Source: Halobacteriales archaeon
GTDB taxonomy: Archaea; Halobacteriota; Halobacteria; Halobacteriales; SKSH01
Length of the DNA: 13,061 bases
NCBI GenBank assembly: GCA_007118075.1
Contig: SKSH01000176.1
Location: forward strand, 1 to 13,061
Direction: 5' to 3'
Positions 7,026-13,061 of the stretch are shown here, one piece after another. Position 1 is the first letter of the stretch; every line of letters begins with the position of its first letter. The position numbers and the translations under genes were made by a program. Under the pieces are notes generated by a model. The model made no database searches. It worked only from the letters and a program-made list of their open reading frames with translations, and had not been told where the DNA came from.

Positions 7026-8162
7026 CTATTCGAGACGGATCAGGTCACAGACCGCCGATGGACCACCGGCTTCAAGCGCCGCTCGTTGTCGTTCGGTACC
7101 GCTGGGTTCGCTCAAACAGGCGTCGAGCCGACGTAAATCGAGGCGGTCGATCTCATCGCGCACGGCCGTCTCGAACGAGACGGTGGTGCGTCCGGAGCGG
7201 TCGATGAACGATGCATCCTGACCGTACCGGATCGCCCGCCACTTGTTCTCTGAGAGGAGCGCATGCGTCGCACCGAGGTCGCCATCGGCCGGTGGTGTCG
7301 CCCAGTCGGCATGGATCGACTCACTCGCCACCTGATCGGTGTCGGTCACCGATCGATGCCCTTCGTCGAGGGCCTCAACTAGCCGGTACACGTACTCAGC
7401 GAGGGCAAGGACGACCGCCGTATCAGCCTGTGCATCGGGGGTGCGTACCTCAACGGTCCCGTACTCTGTGTGGGGCCGAACATCGAACCAGATCTCACCA
7501 CGATCACGGATCGAGTCGGTCTCAAGGAGCACCTGTTCGAGCCGACGGTACGTCCCGTAGTCGTCGAACGCCGTTGGCATCCCGGTGTTCGGAAGGCTCT
7601 CGAAGATGCTGGCTCTCGCCGAAGAGAGGCCAGTATCGTAGCCGTTCCAGAACGGTGAGTTGGCGGAGATCGCGAGGATGATCGGCAGATACCACCTGAT
7701 CTCATTGGCGATCCAGACCGCCCGTTCGGCGTCGCCGACACCGACGTGGAGGTGCAACCCCGCGGTGATGTTCCGGTGTTGGGGGAACTGGATACGGTCG
7801 AGTTGCCGCTGGTACCGAGGCTTGTCGACGTGGTTGTGCTCACGCCAACGTGCGGTCGGGTGTAAGCCCGCCGCGGCGATACCATACCCATGGTCCGCAG
7901 CATAGTCGACGAGTGCCGACCTGATCTCGGTAAGGATCGCCGGTGCCGCATCCAACGATTCGATCACCGGTGTCTGTGTCTCGATGACGAACGTGAACAG
8001 CTCGTGATCGAGGCGATCTTTGAGTATCTCGGGTGGTTCATGTTGATAACACAGTTCATCGGTCCCATCGGCCGGTCGCCCATCGTCATCGACGAGGTAG
8101 AACTCCTCCTCGATCCCGAGGGTCCGCTCGCCGGTAAACGGTGTCTCGCCACCCTCGTCCAT
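7026..8162 (-). CDS. gshA: Glutamate-cysteine ligase (GshA, GCS2 family)
   Basis: This ATP-dependent ligase of 378 residues joins glutamate and cysteine to gamma-glutamylcysteine, which haloarchaea use as their main low-molecular-weight thiol in place of glutathione. GIEEEF (16-21) is the conserved N-terminal strand with metal/glutamate ligands. GLHLHVGVGD (135-144), ANSPFWNGYDTGLSSAR (167-183) and WFDVRPHTEYGTVEVRTPD (225-243) are hallmark GCS2/YbdK segments. Start choice: TTTAAC at 8187-8192 places transcription initiation on the ATG at 8162. The upstream ATG (8183) and TTG (8210) would lie at or before the box A. It stands alone between flpA and the winged-helix regulator with its own promoter. 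Confidence 0.88.
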   Translation of the reverse strand: MDEGGETPFTGERTLGIEEEFYLVDDDGRPADGTDELCYQHEPPEILKDRLDHELFTFVIETQTPVIESLDAAPAILTEIRSALVDYAADHGYGIAAAGLHPTARWREHNHVDKPRYQRQLDRIQFPQHRNITAGLHLHVGVGDAERAVWIANEIRWYLPIILAISANSPFWNGYDTGLSSARASIFESLPNTGMPTAFDDYGTYRRLEQVLLETDSIRDRGEIWFDVRPHTEYGTVEVRTPDAQADTAVVLALAEYVYRLVEALDEGHRSVTDTDQVASESIHADWATPPADGDLGATHALLSENKWRAIRYGQDASFIDRSGRTTVSFETAVRDEIDRLDLRRLDACLSEPSGTERQRAALEAGGPSAVCDLIRLE

Positions 8163-8186
8163 CGGTCGTACCTCGGCGGTCATTCG

Positions 8187-8192
8187 GTTAAA
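8187..8192 (-). promoter_or_regulatory. Box A of gshA
   Basis: The coding strand reads GGTCTTTAACCG. TTTAAC is centred 27 bases before the ATG at 8162, so the message is probably leaderless. This decides the start against the ATG at 8183. Confidence 0.5.
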
Positions 8193-8225
8193 GACCCCGG
8201 TCGTCGGCAATCGAGGGTGGTATCT

Positions 8226-8855
8226 TCAATCAACCCTGGCGACGATACCTAGGTGGTCATCGTGATACGGTTCCAGCCTGGCATGCTCGACCACGTCGTA
8301 GGTCTCATCGAGCACCTCAAGCGCCGTTTCGAACACCGACGATACCTCCGCGGTGACATCCTCACTGCGAGCCTTGATCGAGACGGCAACGGTCGCTCCA
8401 TCGGCAAGGAAGGGTCGATGCGCCGCGGCGATCCTCGCTTGATCCACCGTGGCGAGATCTTGCACGAGGAGACCACAATCGGATTCGACCACATGCGAGT
8501 AGGTTTCCGGACGTCGGGCATCCTTGAGCAGCGGGATGATCGCCTCACGCTCTTTGGCAACCGTGAGTAGTCGACGACCTGGCCGTGGTGCGAACTCGAC
8601 CGCGTAGACCCGATCTAACGCGTCAGCAAGGTGGCTCACCGTCGTCCCAGCACCGGCACCGAGGTACAGCGCCATCGTCGCAGCGTCGAACTGTACCGGC
8701 AGGCCCACCTCGATCATCGCGGCGAGCTTCGATCGGCCAGCACCCCACACTCGCCAGCCATCGACGGTCGGCTCACCGTACACCGGTGGTCCCTCTGTGG
8801 CCAACCGCGTCTCGCCTCCAATGGTCACCTCCTCGATCCCCGCCGGAAGGGTCAT
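8226..8855 (-). CDS. flpA: Fibrillarin-like rRNA/tRNA 2'-O-methyltransferase
   Basis: This SAM-dependent methyltransferase of 209 residues is the catalytic subunit of archaeal C/D-box RNPs, which methylate 2'-OH groups of rRNA and tRNA at sites chosen by guide RNAs. The SAM loop is LYLGAGAGTTVSHLAD (63-78), followed by YAVEF (84-88) and a PLLKDAR segment (108-114). The fibrillarin catalytic tetrad fits K43 (RSKL), D133 (VQD), K161 (IKARSED) and E195 (LEPY). Length is close to the family norm of about 210-230. The ATG overlaps the nop5 stop as ATGA and has a strong Shine-Dalgarno (GGAGGTG) 7 bases upstream, so it is cotranscribed with its partner. Confidence 0.95.
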   Translation of the reverse strand: MTLPAGIEEVTIGGETRLATEGPPVYGEPTVDGWRVWGAGRSKLAAMIEVGLPVQFDAATMALYLGAGAGTTVSHLADALDRVYAVEFAPRPGRRLLTVAKEREAIIPLLKDARRPETYSHVVESDCGLLVQDLATVDQARIAAAHRPFLADGATVAVSIKARSEDVTAEVSSVFETALEVLDETYDVVEHARLEPYHDDHLGIVARVD

Positions 8856-9688
8856 CCACGCACACCTCCGCTCATCTCGGTCAGTCGATCGGCGAGCTCT
8901 GCCTCGAGGGTGGGTTCGAGCTCACCACGATAATGATCGATCCTCGTGGCGATGGTCAGCTTTCCAGCGAGTGCCCTCGCCACCCGTCCGCGATCGACAC
9001 CGGGAGCCGAACGGACCGACGGATGGGTGAAGATGAGGCCGTGTTTCGGAGCGGGAGCTTCCCCCCGGAGATGGGCGAAGAGGGCACCCTCTGCGCCGAG
9101 CACCTGCATCGTCGAGCTCGGCAACTTGGCGAGATCCTCCAACGAGCCAGCGGCTGCGATCAACCTGGCAGCGAGGAGCGGTCCGGCCAGTTGGGTGAGG
9201 TTCGGTGCCACAGTCATCGCCTGTTGCTCGACGGTAGATCGCAGCTGCTCACGCTCACGGTCGAGGTCATTGAGCCCATCGAGTAGGCCGGCTAGGCCCG
9301 TGGCGAGCACCCCACCGGCCGATTCGAGCTCCTCGGTGAGCGTGTCGAGATCGCCGGCTCGTACCTCTTGGGTGGACGCCTCGGTAATCGCCTCGGCGAT
9401 GTGCTGTCGGAGTTCGAGGATCGCGGCCGTGGTCGCATCCAGGGTCCGTACCAGCTGGACGAGCGCTCGATCGGCGGTGCCGGTGAGTGCCTCAAGGTCG
9501 GCCTCGAACGCGGCGAGTGAGGCATCCCGAAGCCGGTCATGATACGACGCCGCATCGGTGACGATACCCTGTTCGATGGCTCGCGCCTCCCAGTCGTGCG
9601 GGTGGGTGGCGCTGCCTTGACGAATCTGGACCGATGCAGCCTCGACATCCTCGATGTCGATCCCCTCATACCACGCACGGTCGGTCAT
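8852..9688 (-). CDS. nop5: C/D-box RNP scaffold protein Nop5 (Nop56/58 family)
   Basis: This is a protein of 278 residues. Nop5 dimerises through a coiled coil, binds the guide RNA with L7Ae through its Nop domain, and docks fibrillarin through its N-terminal domain. A short N-terminal domain (about 1-60) is followed by a long helical coiled-coil region (about 75-160). The Nop domain follows, with PNLTQLAGPLLAARLIAAAG (162-181), the signature LPSSTMQVLGAEGALFAHL (189-207), PKHGLIFTHP (214-223) and RGRVARALAGKLTIATRID (233-251). The basic C-terminal tail common in other archaea is missing, as is usual for acidic haloarchaeal versions. The ATG at 9688 lies 28 bases after TTTATC, so it is chosen over a TTG or other upstream codon that would add 24 untypical residues. 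Confidence 0.93.
   Translation of the reverse strand: MTDRAWYEGIDIEDVEAASVQIRQGSATHPHDWEARAIEQGIVTDAASYHDRLRDASLAAFEADLEALTGTADRALVQLVRTLDATTAAILELRQHIAEAITEASTQEVRAGDLDTLTEELESAGGVLATGLAGLLDGLNDLDREREQLRSTVEQQAMTVAPNLTQLAGPLLAARLIAAAGSLEDLAKLPSSTMQVLGAEGALFAHLRGEAPAPKHGLIFTHPSVRSAPGVDRGRVARALAGKLTIATRIDHYRGELEPTLEAELADRLTEMSGGVRG
8863..8869 (-). promoter_or_regulatory. Strong Shine-Dalgarno of flpA
   Basis: GGAGGTG lies 7 bases before the flpA ATG, inside the last codons of nop5. Its match to the anti-SD and its spacing are both good, unlike the start regions of most genes here. Confidence 0.65.
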
Positions 9689-9713
9689 CGCCACGAGGTG
9701 CGGCCGGATCCGG

Positions 9714-9719
9714 GATAAA
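9714..9719 (-). promoter_or_regulatory. Box A of nop5-flpA
   Basis: The coding strand reads GGGTTTATCCC. TTTATC is centred 28 bases before the ATG at 9688, predicting a leaderless message. Confidence 0.5.
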
Positions 9720-9732
9720 CCCGCCGTCTCGT

Positions 9733-9773
9733 GGCAACGAGCGAGGCAGCTACATCCCAACGATCTCGTTGCC
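9733..9773. repeat. Inverted repeat upstream of the nop5 promoter
   Basis: GGCAACGAG (9733-9741) and CTCGTTGCC (9765-9773) form a perfect 9-bp inverted repeat with a 23-base loop. A third copy of the core, CAACGA at 9758-9763, can pair with the same arm as a tighter hairpin (CAACGA-TC-TCGTTG). It lies between the uspA stop and the nop5 box A, and could be a terminator-like structure for uspA or a regulator site for nop5. Confidence 0.4.
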
Positions 9774-9868
9774 CACCGGCGAAGGAACCGTTGGCCGAAT
9801 CGACGCTGGTGAGAATTGTCACCTCCGCCCGGTCAGTGAGGACGGCTACCGCGTGTTGGACCGGCCGC

Positions 9869-10747
9869 TCACTCCGCCGATTCAATCGAGTCGGTCTGTT
9901 TCACCGTGAACACCGGGACCGCTGCGTTGCCGATGACCGCCTCGGTCACGCTCCCGAGGAGTGCCCGTTCGATGCCTGAACGTCCATGGGTCCCCATGAC
10001 GACCAGATCGATCGGTCGCTGTTCGACGTAATCGACGATCGACTCGGCTGGGTATCCGCTGATGACCGACGTCTGCACGGAGGCGATGTCACGGTCATCT
10101 GCCCGTTCGATGATCGCATCGACTGCCTGCTTTCCTGCCGCCTCGAATGCCAGGAGGAGATCACTGCTCTCGATGGTGCTCCAGGGGCCGGTCAGGTCGA
10201 CGACATTGATCACATGTAAGGTGGCTTCGAACGCTTCACAGAGTTCGAGGGCGTGTGTCGCCGAACCGGCGGCGGCAGCAGATCCATCGGTTGGGAGCAA
10301 GATGCCCTGTGGATTGGCCGACACCGTGGTATCCTCACCAACGACGAGGACGGGACAATCAGACGACCGGACCGTCCGACGGGTGACACTACCCATCGTG
10401 AAGCGTCGCAACGTACCAGGGTTATGGGTGCCCATGGCGATGAGATCGATCTCATGATCCTCGGCATACTCGAGGATCGCCTCGTGCACCGGTTGCATCG
10501 TCTCGATGACGGCCATCTCCGACTCGAATTGTGACGCGGTGGCGGCCAATCGCTCGATGGCTGCTGTGCCATGATCATGCAGCTGGCTGCGCGCCTGCTC
10601 TCGGAGCGAGGGGGTGACCTCAGAGAGGTCGAAGGCGGTCAACAAGTGGACCGTAGCATCATACTGTTCAGCGATAGGGGTGACCGCCGATAGCGCGTGG
10701 TCAGCAGCGGTCGACCCGTCGGTTGGGAGGAGGATATCGTCGTACAT
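9869..10747 (-). CDS. Tandem universal stress protein (two UspA domains)
   Basis: This is a cytoplasmic protein of 292 residues with two Usp domains in tandem (about 1-140 and 145-285). Each begins with the typical ILLPTDGS strand and loop (5-12 and 149-156). The ATP-binding signature G-x2-G-x9-G-S/T is canonical in domain 2 (GTHGRSGIERALLGS, 252-266). In domain 1 the second glycine is replaced (GTHNPGTLRRFTMGS, 106-120), so nucleotide binding there may differ. Usp proteins are stress or energy sensors; the specific role is unknown. The ATG at 10747 gives the normal family start, and a TTG at 10807 would add a non-homologous stretch. AAAGGT 6 bases before the ATG may be a weak ribosome site. 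Confidence 0.9.
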   Translation of the reverse strand: MYDDILLPTDGSTAADHALSAVTPIAEQYDATVHLLTAFDLSEVTPSLREQARSQLHDHGTAAIERLAATASQFESEMAVIETMQPVHEAILEYAEDHEIDLIAMGTHNPGTLRRFTMGSVTRRTVRSSDCPVLVVGEDTTVSANPQGILLPTDGSAAAAGSATHALELCEAFEATLHVINVVDLTGPWSTIESSDLLLAFEAAGKQAVDAIIERADDRDIASVQTSVISGYPAESIVDYVEQRPIDLVVMGTHGRSGIERALLGSVTEAVIGNAAVPVFTVKQTDSIESAE

Positions 10748-10804
10748 GGTGGTACCTTTGTTGAAGATAGTCCTCGCCAAAGGGTCAAGGGTGGCAACTG
10801 TTCT

Positions 10805-10810
10805 CAAAAT
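10805..10810 (-). promoter_or_regulatory. Candidate box A of the usp gene
   Basis: The coding strand reads CGCATTTTGAGAAC. ATTTTG predicts initiation near 10780 and a leader of about 34 bases containing AAAGGT. This is one of the few genes here that would have a leader. The element is weak. Confidence 0.25.
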
Positions 10811-10827
10811 GCGAGAGTGTCATCGGC

Positions 10828-11244
10828 TCAACCAAGCGGATGGTCGATGGCTCCAATCTGGACGAACATCCCGAGCTCGTCCCAGACGGCGTCAAACCGG
10901 GTGAACACCCCATCCGACGCACGGAACAACAGCACCTCCTCGACCTCGACGTACTCGTTGGTCGCTTCGATACCGAGGAACGATCCAGCATGGGTCCCGG
11001 TGAATGAGAAGTGCAAGGCAGCATCGGTTCCATCGACAAGCAGCTGTTCTGGGTGCACCTGGATATCGGGGAAGGCGGTCACCCAGGTCTGGAAGGCACC
11101 CTCGATCGCATCGCGATCGTGGCGGTTCCCACCCTGTTCTACCTCGGGAGCAAACAGATCGAGCAAGCCCTCGATATCATGCTCGTTGTACCGATCGATG
11201 TACTGTTCGACGAGATGTCGGGTGGATGCTTCAGGGGTTGTCAT
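10828..11244 (-). CDS. SnoaL-like (NTF2-fold) ester cyclase family protein
   Basis: This is a small protein of 138 residues of the SnoaL-like/NTF2 fold. The N-terminal helix LVEQYIDRYNEHDIEGLLDLFAPEV (11-35), FTGTHAGSFLGIEATN (81-96) and the terminal strand FDAVWDELGMFVQIGAI (117-133) match the pattern of SnoaL-like polyketide or ester cyclases. These form an alpha-beta barrel with a hydrophobic pocket. Members act as cyclases, isomerases, hydrolases or have no known activity, so no substrate is assigned. It follows the paa genes by 46 bases but has a candidate box A of its own. A link to phenylacetate breakdown is only suggested by position. Confidence 0.75.
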   Translation of the reverse strand: MTTPEASTRHLVEQYIDRYNEHDIEGLLDLFAPEVEQGGNRHDRDAIEGAFQTWVTAFPDIQVHPEQLLVDGTDAALHFSFTGTHAGSFLGIEATNEYVEVEEVLLFRASDGVFTRFDAVWDELGMFVQIGAIDHPLG

Positions 11245-11267
11245 ACCGATAGCTCACGTTGGCTGAT

Positions 11268-11273
11268 GAAAAA
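11268..11273 (-). promoter_or_regulatory. Candidate box A of the SnoaL-like gene, or T-run terminator of the paa genes
   Basis: The coding strand reads CCACTTTTTCATC. TTTTTC is centred 26 bases before the ATG at 11244, matching a leaderless promoter. The five Ts also lie 17 bases after the last paa stop codon, so the same run may end the paa transcript. Confidence 0.35.
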
Positions 11274-11290
11274 GTGGTCGGGAATGCATG

Positions 11291-11458
11291 CTACCGGAAC
11301 AGTTCGAACGGTTGGTCACACCCGTGACAGTAGTAGATCGACCGGCACAGCGAGGGTCCCTTCGGATGCTCCCGATCGGTGTCATCTGAGCCACAATACG
11401 GGCACGTCGCAGCGGTGGCGAGCCCGCCCGCCTCGACACTCGGATCCGGTCGGGTCAT
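11291..11458 (-). CDS. PaaD-type zinc-ribbon protein (separate C-terminal domain of PaaD)
   Basis: This is a 55-residue gene that is easily missed. After a short N terminus it is a single zinc beta-ribbon: CPYC (19-22), SLC (36-38), YYCHGC (42-47) and QPFELFR to the end. This corresponds closely to the C-terminal zinc ribbon of bacterial PaaD, which ends in a C-x2-C, AC-x5-C-x2-C, PFDYF pattern. Its ATG overlaps the stop of the MIP18-domain paaD gene as ATGA, so the two halves are probably made together and act as one maturation factor for the epoxidase. Zinc binding is inferred from the four paired cysteines. Confidence 0.8.
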   Translation of the reverse strand: MTRPDPSVEAGGLATAATCPYCGSDDTDREHPKGPSLCRSIYYCHGCDQPFELFR

Positions 11459-11877
11459 GTCGACACACTCAGGCCGAAGCGTTCGAGTGCCTCGCGCCCG
11501 GCATCGGTGACGTTCGTCACCGTCCAGGGTGGATACCAGACCAAGTTGACATCGACCTCATCGATGCCATCGACCTGCTCGATGCGCCATGCCACCTCCT
11601 GGAGGATGAAATCGCGGGCAGGGCAGCCTGAATAGGTCAACGTCAGATCGATCCTGGCGGTCCCACCGCCGACATCCACACCGTAGATGAGCCCGAGATC
11701 GACGATGCTCACCGGCATCTCCGGGTCCTCCACCGCTCGAAGCGCCTCCCATACCTCTGCCTCGAGACCGATCGCCGATGCCCCGGTTAGTGGCAGCTCT
11801 GGATGAGGCTCACCAGGGGCGTACTCTGTGTGGGGACAGAGTGTCGGTCCCTCGGTATCGGGGGTGGGTTCAGCCAT
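11455..11877 (-). CDS. paaD: Phenylacetyl-CoA epoxidase subunit PaaD (MIP18/DUF59 domain)
   Basis: This is a protein of 140 residues. A variable N terminus (1-35) is followed by a MIP18/DUF59 domain with DPEMPVSIVDLGLIY (51-65), TYSGCPARDFI (81-91, conserved Cys85) and WYPPWT (114-119). DUF59 proteins help Fe-S or di-iron assembly. In bacteria PaaD is needed for an active ring-1,2-epoxidase but is not a structural subunit. The usual C-terminal zinc ribbon is absent and is encoded by the next gene. The ATG at 11877 overlaps the paaC stop by 8 bases (ATGGCTGA), the same geometry as lyeJ-cruF. A start at 11982 would add 35 non-family residues lying over paaC and is rejected. Confidence 0.9.
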   Translation of the reverse strand: MAEPTPDTEGPTLCPHTEYAPGEPHPELPLTGASAIGLEAEVWEALRAVEDPEMPVSIVDLGLIYGVDVGGGTARIDLTLTYSGCPARDFILQEVAWRIEQVDGIDEVDVNLVWYPPWTVTNVTDAGREALERFGLSVST

Positions 11878-12730
11878 CGTCTGGTGTTGGCATGATGCGC
11901 TCGGTGTGGGTTCGTCCGAGTTCTCGATACGTATGTGTGAAGTCGTCGTACAGCTCGAACCAATCATCGACGTGTTCACCATTGCGACCGGTCATCGTCG
12001 GGACGGTGGCACCGGTGGGAACCTCGAGTCCGAGGTCTTCAGCGGTGTCATGGACCGTGGTCCGCCATTCGTCGGCCATCTCGTCCAGGGAGGCAGATCG
12101 CAAGCCGGCATCGACGATGGTGGCCTCGACCGCAGCTGCAGCAAGATCGTCATCATGGACGCCAAGGCGAGGTGGTACCGCCGGCTCGAAGAGGGTCAGT
12201 GCATGGGGATAGAGCCGATCGAAGGCGGCTTGTACCCGCTGACGGCCATCGTCCGCCTCAAGCAGGCGTTCGAGCCACGCAACGGCGTGATCGAGGTGGA
12301 AGGCCTCCTCAGCAGCGATCTTCGGAACTCGTGAGGCAATCGGTCGGTAGCTCGATTCTGCCAGGGCATCAAGTCGGATCGTCTCAGCTGCATCATAGAG
12401 GTACGAACGCACGATGGCGTCAGCCCAGTCACCGGTCTCAAAGGAGAGCTCACAGAGCGTGCTGTGTCTGAAATCTGCTGGATCGCGCTCGTAGAGCAGT
12501 GCGGATTCGGTGTGGCCGAGGTCATCGAGGACATCGTACCAGAGGCGTGCATGGCCAAGTTCGTCCTGCGCGATGTTCGCCAGCGCGAGGTCGGACTCCA
12601 ACGAGGGTGCGTGGACCTGCCATTCGATGTATCGCTCGGCGATGACGAACTCATCGTCGGCCATCGTTGTCATCAGGGTCTCAAGGGCGCGGTGCTGTGT
12701 CTCGTTTAGGGCATCGATCGTCTCGTACAT
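11870..12730 (-). CDS. paaC: Phenylacetyl-CoA epoxidase subunit PaaC
   Basis: This is a ferritin-like helical protein of 286 residues. PaaC pairs with the catalytic PaaA in the complex that epoxidises the ring of phenylacetyl-CoA with O2. IEWQVHAPSLESDLALANIA (35-54) and the C-terminal FELYDDFTHTYRELGRTH (258-275) match PaaC. Unlike Escherichia coli PaaC as I recall it, residues equivalent to the PaaA di-iron ligands are all present: E27, E57-x2-H60 (DELGH), D113 and E142-x2-H145 (EEAFH). The ATG at 12730 lies 2 bases after the paaB stop; a longer frame back to 12838 would overlap paaB and adds an Arg-rich stretch, so it was rejected. It overlaps paaD by 8 bases. Confidence 0.88.
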   Translation of the reverse strand: MYETIDALNETQHRALETLMTTMADDEFVIAERYIEWQVHAPSLESDLALANIAQDELGHARLWYDVLDDLGHTESALLYERDPADFRHSTLCELSFETGDWADAIVRSYLYDAAETIRLDALAESSYRPIASRVPKIAAEEAFHLDHAVAWLERLLEADDGRQRVQAAFDRLYPHALTLFEPAVPPRLGVHDDDLAAAAVEATIVDAGLRSASLDEMADEWRTTVHDTAEDLGLEVPTGATVPTMTGRNGEHVDDWFELYDDFTHTYRELGRTHTERIMPTPDDG

Positions 12731-12732
12731 GG

Positions 12733-13056
12733 TCACTTGGACTCCGCCCGCTGCCGTTCGGCCTCCTCTTGTTCTTCCTCGCTGGCGGCAACCTCCTCGG
12801 CGAAGTGTGCGTCGATCTCGGTGTAGGTCATCGCCCAACGGTACGACTTGTCGGTGGTGCCACCGAAGGTCGCCTCCTCTGCGTCGACCGCCTCGATCTC
12901 CGCCTGTGGGACCACCCAGAGGTTATCCACCGGCTTTCGTCGGCCGTGTTGGATCTGGGCGAACAACTTGGCCATATTGCGATCTGGTGCGTGGACGTTC
13001 CCACAGTGGACGTGGTAGCCCCCCGGTTTCTCCTTGCGGAAGATTTCCCAGATCAT
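12733..13056 (-). CDS. paaB: Phenylacetyl-CoA epoxidase subunit PaaB
   Basis: This small subunit of 107 residues bridges the PaaA-PaaC heterodimers in the epoxidase complex. WEIFRKEKPGGYHVHCGNVHAPD (3-25) and NLWVVPQAEI (45-54) follow the PaaB pattern of a beta strand, H-x-H-x-G, and a later WVV strand. The C-terminal 20 residues are an acidic Glu-rich tail beyond the bacterial length of about 95, a typical haloarchaeal addition. The ATG at 13056 is six bases from the window edge. The bases just before it (TC, then ATGA) would allow a 4-base overlap with an upstream paaA, which cannot be seen. No reductase gene paaE is present in the window. Confidence 0.92.
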   Translation of the reverse strand: MIWEIFRKEKPGGYHVHCGNVHAPDRNMAKLFAQIQHGRRKPVDNLWVVPQAEIEAVDAEEATFGGTTDKSYRWAMTYTEIDAHFAEEVAASEEEQEEAERQRAESK

Positions 13057-13061
13057 GATTC

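Noticed and set aside
7374..7388. AACTAG in gshA as a second Bat-type activator site
   Set aside because: Only the core AACTAG matches (TCAACTAGCCGG); the flanking TT and ACC parts are missing, and the site lies deep inside a coding region.
8585..9286. A 233-codon open frame on the plus strand
   Set aside because: It lies antisense to the well-supported nop5 and flpA genes, is rich in Arg, Ser and Pro, and resembles no family. It is a by-product of high-G+C codon use.
9685..9885. A 66-codon minus-strand open frame covering the usp-nop5 gap
   Set aside because: It starts inside usp and runs over the nop5 box A and start. There is no ribosome site and no family resemblance.
1..13061. CRISPR arrays, insertion sequences or defence genes
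   Set aside because: No regularly spaced repeats, transposase motifs or nuclease/helicase defence proteins were seen; all larger genes are explained by metabolism, regulation or RNA modification.

Overview
The window is from a haloarchaeon (class Halobacteria). The proteins are acidic, several genes look leaderless with an AT-rich box about 27 bases before the start codon, and the tRNA-Leu lacks an encoded CCA. The markers are also typical of the class: bacterioruberin genes, a bacterio-opsin-activator regulator, Nop5/fibrillarin, and a GshA-type ligase for gamma-glutamylcysteine. G+C is roughly 58 % by eye in the coding part and near 40 % in the first 120 bases. All 15 protein genes and the tRNA lie on the minus strand, so transcription runs from base 13061 towards base 1.

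In transcription order, the first block (13056-11291) is the downstream part of a phenylacetyl-CoA epoxidase operon: paaB, paaC, paaD and a 55-residue zinc-ribbon gene that corresponds to the C-terminal domain of bacterial PaaD. The genes overlap or nearly touch; paaA would be expected just outside the window. A SnoaL-like protein (11244-10828) and a tandem universal stress protein (10747-9869) follow as separate units. Next comes the C/D-box RNA methylation pair nop5-flpA (9688-8226, 4-base overlap). After it are the glutamate-cysteine ligase gshA (8162-7026) and a winged-helix regulator (6960-6451).

The last block is the most interesting. A Bat-family regulator with an intact LOV blue-light motif (6377-4788) is followed directly by the operon crtB-crtD-lyeJ-cruF (4652-508). 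Together with a phytoene desaturase (CrtI) encoded elsewhere, these four enzymes would take GGPP to bacterioruberin. A sequence very close to the Halobacterium bop-regulon upstream activator (CCCAACTAGTTCGG on the coding strand) begins right after the bat stop codon and upstream of crtB. The likely picture is a light- or oxygen-responsive Bat that controls C50 carotenoid synthesis. No opsin, brp or blh gene is visible here.

A tRNA-Leu(UAG) gene (220-136) closes the window, followed by an AT-rich flank with short palindromes. No insertion sequence, CRISPR array or prophage gene was seen.
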